Source: Stichopus chloronotus (lineage: Eukaryota; Echinodermata; Holothuroidea; Aspidochirotida; Stichopodidae). From it: a stretch of DNA of 64,000 bases. The DNA lies in assembly GCA_021234535.1 (NCBI GenBank), contig CM037837.1, positions 9,604,636 to 9,668,635 on the forward strand, written 5' to 3'. The notes beneath the pieces were generated by a model. It was not told the DNA's origin. It saw only the letters and a list, made by a program, of their open reading frames with translations, and searched no databases. A program made the translations under genes and the position numbers. Positions within the stretch are counted from its first letter, which is position 1. Each line of letters begins with the position of its first letter. Shown here in pieces: positions 59,700 through 64,000 of this stretch.

Positions 59700-60942
59700 C
59701 TTCAACTTAAAAAACTTTACTATGTCACGATCAGTTGCATGCATGTCTACCAATGTGAGAAATCTTGAAAACTTTTTATTAAACTGAATACCTCACATAC
59801 AATAATGGAAATACAGAATGCTGCAAAACATTGGCTCTAATCAAATCTACAGAAATGATGCTACTCTGTTATGGAATTTAGCAGGGCACATTTGATGTTG
59901 TATCCCCAAATGATTGACATCCAAAGACCAGAGCAAGCAATCACTGTTCAGAGAACATATTAAATACTTTCAAACCTTCGTTTTTTTTTTCTTTTGTGTT
60001 ATTTTCTGTCAAAGTGGTGTATGAACCCAAAGGAGGCGGGTAGGTGTGTGCATGAGAAGGGTGAGCTATGCTGTTAAGTTACTGCCTCTGTTTACTTGAA
60101 TCGAAGCCATTTTGAAAAACATTAGCGCCGATGAGGATGAGATTGCAACCCTTACATTGAGATGAAGAACCTGGATGGGGGAACCTAAGATGCCCAAAGT
60201 GGCTGGTGGCAAAGTCATTCAAACCTTTCAACAAAACAGTGTTCTGTTTTAAGAGTCTCCAGGGCTAAATCTGGAGACTCTTAAATCAGACCATTGTTTT
60301 GCTACATCACTACTTCTAGATCATTTCACGGTCTCAAACATCATACGGGGCCGCTTATTACAAGACAGGGGATAAGGAAATTATTTTTTGGCACCATGTG
60401 TCCTCAAACCACAATTAGTTCTCTCACACACTGCATTGTGACCCTTATTTCCTATCTCTCTTCATCTTTCACCATCTCTTTTTTCTTTTGAGTTTCTTCA
60501 TCATATTTCATTCCATTTTTTTTTCCTTTCTCTTTTCTATTTTGCTTAACCTCTGATTCAAGTGTCCATTATCGAGCATCTATAAATAATAACCACAGAG
60601 GCAAGACCCCTTGTGTGTGCTCAAATAATATCAACATTATATGTGCCATCACACTGAATATAGGCATTCTGGTGCAATATGCAACCTACCTTAAATAATA
60701 ATAGACTCAGACACTTTATCCAAAACATTACAATGTTAACCTTTGAGTACCTTTTTTTATGGGGACCCTACCTCACAGGTCCATGCTTAAATCCGAGCCT
60801 GCCACTGACAAAAAAGGTGTTCACGTTGTCAAAAGATGTTTGCAAGATACATTTCTCTACCCTATTAGGAAAACACTGCACATAAATTTCCACAAGTTTC
60901 TTTCTTCTGTACTACATTGGAGAAATTTACTTCATAACTCAC
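59700..60942. other. Intron below CUB1 first half, copy of 49.98-50.75 kb
   Basis: GCATGCATGTCTACCAATGT, GAATGCTGCAAAACATTGG and CTACTTCTAGATCATTTC line up with the intron below the CUB2 first half. It contains a perfect hairpin at 60249-60284. Confidence 0.6.
60249..60284. repeat. Perfect 14-bp hairpin
   Basis: TTAAGAGTCTCCAG and CTGGAGACTCTTAA are separated by eight bases. The arms are identical inverted copies. Confidence 0.95.
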
Positions 60943-61130
60943 CACTAAGTTGTCACTGAAATGTAAACTGAAGACAGAGAAGCTCAGCTTAATTGTCTGC
61001 CCGTAGCTTGCTTGTATTTTGGTAAGACAGTACATGTTGTTATTGTAGCCGTCAGGATAACCAGGTGAGGCCACGTTGGTACCACTGATCGTGATTGGTT
61101 CACTATTGTTGCAAGTCACAGGGGCGAGAA
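60943..61130 (-). CDS. CUB1 first-half exon (lacks Cys3)
   Basis: Exon of 188 nt. The acceptor is a pyrimidine-rich tract ending in AG just above 61130 and the donor is GTGAGT just below 60943. It carries the CUB start: a TC cysteine, a TISGTNVASPGYPD strand and a YC cysteine, then QTIKLSFSVFSLHF. The stretch that in the other domains reads SSGCSQD is shortened to SDN, so the third CUB cysteine and the SLEY glutamate are missing. It pairs with 52024-52207 across an 8.7 kb intron containing a composite transposon. An in-frame ATG at 61194 would give a hydrophobic leader running into the domain, so this could be a first coding exon, but the same intronic block lies before the other first-half exons. 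Confidence 0.75.
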
Positions 61131-62189
61131 CTGTCGTAACAAGATGCAAAATAGAATAACAAATAAAACAAGAGGGCAATCCACGGAGTTGCATCTCATC
61201 CCTATGCGTTGTTGTCCATTATCATTTGCTTTCACACTTGTGTATTATAGTCGATCAAGAGTTTGATCACAAACCCAGCGCTTCACATTATACACAGTAC
61301 ACAAGTGCACGTTACAACTAGACAGAGCACACTCAAGCATGCATATGTAAAATACACACAAGTGTTGTGTACATGTACTGTAGCAGTCAAGCGTGGGCTT
61401 CACAGTACACATTCCCATAGAAATCTGAATCCTTGCAGTTGGAAGTAGTGCGCCAACGGACAAAATGGCGTCAACCTGTCCGCAGCATGGGGGGCCTCGT
61501 GCCGCAGGAATGACTTGGTATGGTGTAGGTGTAATAGTTTCATACATTACCACTTCATAATAGCACCAGCAATGAGTATAGTTCAAACAAACGACGCGCA
61601 CATCGCTCAACATACACTGTACAGTACTGTACTGCTAACTGAGACATTTCACAGTTGTAGCAGAGTAACAGCATTGATTTGCGTCTCAGATGCAGAAAAT
61701 TTGGGCTGTCTTGTACTCACTCCTAACTTTGTACGACTGAGGTAAACTTATTATCTTTTCTTCATCTAGTTGAGCAGCAAAAAAATAACATGCACAAATT
61801 TTGTATACTCAACATAAGATTACACTCATGCAGCAAGTGTCCCTCCGGTGTGTGTCATTTTAAATAAAAGAAAATAGTGTGGAATAATACTTCCAGCTGT
61901 AGTATAGGATTTTGATTTTTTTTATTCCCATGCAGACTGCGTGCACGCCAGAGTAATCCTTTGATATACCTTTATTTCTCAGATCAGTGAGCTGCCACTC
62001 TGGGTGTTTTGTAATAGTTGCAAGAAACACATCGTAATCATTTGCATTACTTAATTTCTTTCCTCACCAAAACATACTGTAAGCAACTCAGTTCTTGGCT
62101 AGTGCATACAAGACATGAAACAGTAAAACTATATATATACTGAGTGGGGGTATACCTAAAGCATGGAATATGATATTGTTACCAGATTA
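61131..62189. other. Sequence above CUB1 first half
   Basis: No second-half CUB exon or signal-peptide exon is recognised. 61.25-61.6 kb has minus-strand open frames without recognisable domains. No promoter is identified. Confidence 0.4.
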
Positions 62190-62720
62190 AATCGCTCAGG
62201 CCAAACATGGTTGCATAGGTTGAAATATTAAGTCACATTGAATGGAAAAGCAAAGATCTAATAATTTATGTTGCACGTTGTACTAAGAGAACCTACCGTA
62301 CTGTATTATGTGCCCTACTGACCTGACATCACCAATCGTGTGAACACTACATATCATACACAGGTAAGTTTGAAGTTCATTAGATTTACGGTCTCAAAGG
62401 AAATCGTGACACATTTTTTCAAAGCATTTTGCTGATTATAGATTTGACTTGTGACCTCTGATCTCTGACCTTAAATACAGATGGGAGACACAACTTAAGA
62501 TCATGGGTCATCTATCTACCAACTTTCATTTGCAATGGCTTTGCAGTTGGGGAGGAGTTGTGGACACAAACTTTGGTGCCAAATTTGATGTCGGAACTTG
62601 GTCTTTGACCTCAAAACACATGCAAAAATGATTTTTAGATAAAATCTTGTGTAACAGTCATTTGAACATGACATGTAAAGGCCATTTTGGATGAAAAAAC
62701 AGACAAATAAGATTTTCACT
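62190..62720 (-). repeat. Family D, diverged, opposite orientation
   Basis: CCAAACATGGTTGCATAGGT and GTTTGAAGTTCATTAGATTT are reverse-orientation matches to 53040-53290. It also contains several TTGACCTC-like words. Confidence 0.55.
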
Positions 62721-63110
62721 TATTTGACCTTGACCTCTGACATATCATCATCATATTGAATGAACGTGCATATGACCCGGAAACTGCAAGTGTCATTGTG
62801 ATTTCATTGTGGTTCTGTTGTAACAGATTAACAGGTTGTCATCCAACAGATCGAGTCTTCCCTACCTGTAGTCCTTGTATGCTCTCACCTTATTTTGCTT
62901 CATCTTAACAACAACACAGTAATAATAATAATTCAGGCCTCTAGGGGCAGTCATTTAACAATTCTTGAGCGACCACACTTTTAAATTACAACTCACATCT
63001 GTTGACTACCAACTTAACAATGTTATATCAAATTTGGCATTTTTTTTTTCTTACAAAGGTCAGTTCAGATGGGTAAACCTTAGATTACTCTAGGACAAAA
63101 AACCCCACCC
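62721..63110. other. No recognisable feature
   Basis: AT-rich, with an AATAATAATAATT run near 62920. No gene is seen. Confidence 0.4.
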
Positions 63111-63114
63111 TTCT

Positions 63115-63216
63115 GTGACCCGCCCAGGGTTTGAACCTCCCAGAACCTCCCGGTCGCTAAGCTTCATTGCTGCAAATGCCATCACCTTCATTCACTAAGC
63201 CACAGCACCAGCCGAC
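63115..63216 (-). repeat. tRNA-derived SINE head
   Basis: The minus strand reads TGGCTTAGTGAATGAAGG (63185-63202) as an A-box and GGTTCAAACCC (63127-63137) as a B-box, the internal promoter of tRNA-derived SINEs. It is not a functional tRNA: no clean cloverleaf can be drawn. Confidence 0.65.
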
Positions 63217-63535
63217 CTGCTATCTAGTTGCTGGTAACATAGTTGCTGGAATTACTTGGCAACTAAATGCTTCATGCATATTGCTGAGTTTTCTAAATTA
63301 AAAGCAGAACAATCTCATGTGACCGCTTTCATGCATGAAAATGATTCCATAGCAAAATTTCACTTTAACTTCATCTAAGTTCAAGAATAACACCACAGAG
63401 CAATAAAGTTTGAAATATATAGCAACCAAGCAGCAGAATCTCAACTATATACCTAATTTTTTATCTTCACGTCCATAACCTCGAATATTTCTCAAAACAA
63501 GTAAATTAGTAAATAGATAAGCCTATGGGGAATAA
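63217..63535. other. No recognisable feature
   Basis: AT-rich sequence between the SINE head and a family N monomer. Confidence 0.4.
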
Positions 63536-63539
63536 TCAC

Positions 63540-63730
63540 TAGATTTTAAGGGGACTTTTGACCTCCACCAAAAGCAACAGGCTTATTGAACTCAACATGT
63601 TTTATCCACATATCAAATATGAGATCTGTACAAGCCTCCCTGTTTGAGGTATTGTGTTTTTAAGGTGGTCACTATTTGACCCTTCTTGACCCCAAATGAC
63701 CTTTGACCACCACTAAAAACAATTTCATGA
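63540..63730. repeat. Family N monomers
   Basis: ACTTTTGACCTCCACCAAAA and GACCCCAAATGACCTTTGAC in tandem. TGACCTTTGACC is at 63697-63708. Confidence 0.75.
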
Positions 63731-64000
63731 AATTTCATGAAACAATTAAAAGTGTCCATTTGATTTTTACACGCATACACCCTCCAAGCCTGACAGAAGC
63801 AACATTCACTAGCCTGTGCCATTTTGGCTGAAAAACATGTAACAGATTACTGGAAATTGTTTTCCCAATTTTTATTCTGTTTTTTCACCTCACCCAACTG
63901 CAAATAGTTGTAGCTGAAAGTACGTTTACAATCATTTATTTTGGATCAAAATATCTTTGGGAGGGTGAGAGGACTTACAGTACGTAGTTGCACCAAAAAA
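63731..64000. other. No recognisable feature
   Basis: The window ends in AT-rich sequence without a gene. Confidence 0.4.

Larger units (their letters stand above)
2495..61130 (-). other. Multi-CUB gene, internal part (twelve exons, six CUB domains)
   Basis: Twelve exons alternate first half / second half of a CUB domain along the minus strand. First-half exons start in phase 1 and end in phase 0; second-half exons start in phase 0 and end in phase 1, so joining them in order keeps one frame for 732 codons without a stop. CUB domains are extracellular beta-sandwich modules that bind proteins or glycans; most here keep the Glu, Asp and Asp that hold calcium in cbCUB domains (equivalents of C1s Glu45, Asp53, Asp98). 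Introns run from 1.3 to 9.9 kb. No signal-peptide exon, transmembrane segment, polyA site or non-CUB domain could be assigned, so the gene probably continues past one or both window ends. The alternative, several small single-CUB genes, fits the phases less well but is not excluded. Function is unknown beyond a secreted or membrane adhesion or recognition role. Confidence 0.72.

Noticed and set aside
61245..61613. Minus-strand frame of 122 codons as an upstream exon of the CUB gene
   Set aside because: It has cysteines but no CUB or other domain pattern, and no acceptor-donor pair of suitable phase stood out.
63115..63216. Functional tRNA gene
   Set aside because: A- and B-boxes are present, but no clean cloverleaf or anticodon arm can be drawn. 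It fits a SINE head better.

Overview
The window looks like animal nuclear DNA: AT-rich, with widely spaced short exons on canonical GT/AG splice sites and many degenerate transposons. The repeat content (BEL/Pao and Ty3/Gypsy elements, an R2-type LINE, short tandem families built on TGACCTTTGACCT) suggests a marine invertebrate, perhaps an echinoderm. That is a guess from repeat style; no species can be named.

The only intact protein-coding signal is on the minus strand: twelve short exons that alternate strictly between the first and second half of a CUB domain. Read from high to low coordinates they give six CUB domains (CUB1 60943-61130 + 52024-52207; CUB2 50752-50954 + 46015-46174; CUB3 44373-44590 + 42941-43100; CUB4 31565-31767 + 27902-28061; CUB5 20360-20562 + 16472-16631; CUB6 12535-12734 + 2495-2651). 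Every intra-domain intron is phase 0 and every inter-domain intron is phase 1, so the spliced exons total 2196 nt (732 codons) in one frame. I read this as the internal part of one secreted or cell-surface multi-CUB gene that grew by tandem exon-pair duplication. Neither gene end is identified. CUB1 has lost the Cys3-Cys4 pair, one cysteine from each of its two exons.

The introns are filled with repeats. 1-2170: tandem DR1-containing repeats and a second dispersed family. 3275-11799: a broken BEL/Pao LTR retrotransposon on the plus strand. 13187-14710: a block shared with 28535-30620. 15131-16264: a 21 x 54 bp minisatellite whose single-unit relatives lie at 2091, 38641 and 39148. 17740-18670: a degenerate tandem array carrying a solo copy of a TA-inserting module. 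20939-22849, 24502-26475 and 54788-56810: three composite elements with that module at both ends; the second sits inside a minus-strand Gypsy-like relic (22922-27300). 32440-33850 and 35160-37130: two plus-strand relics of a LINE with a restriction-like endonuclease region. 39300-41124: two adjacent foldback elements. 41125-42160, 52880-53280 and 62190-62720: another tandem family. 53850-54750: a weak coding relic. 57068 and 63127: tRNA-like SINE heads.

No intact plus-strand gene, rRNA, functional tRNA or CRISPR array was seen. All boundaries were read by eye.
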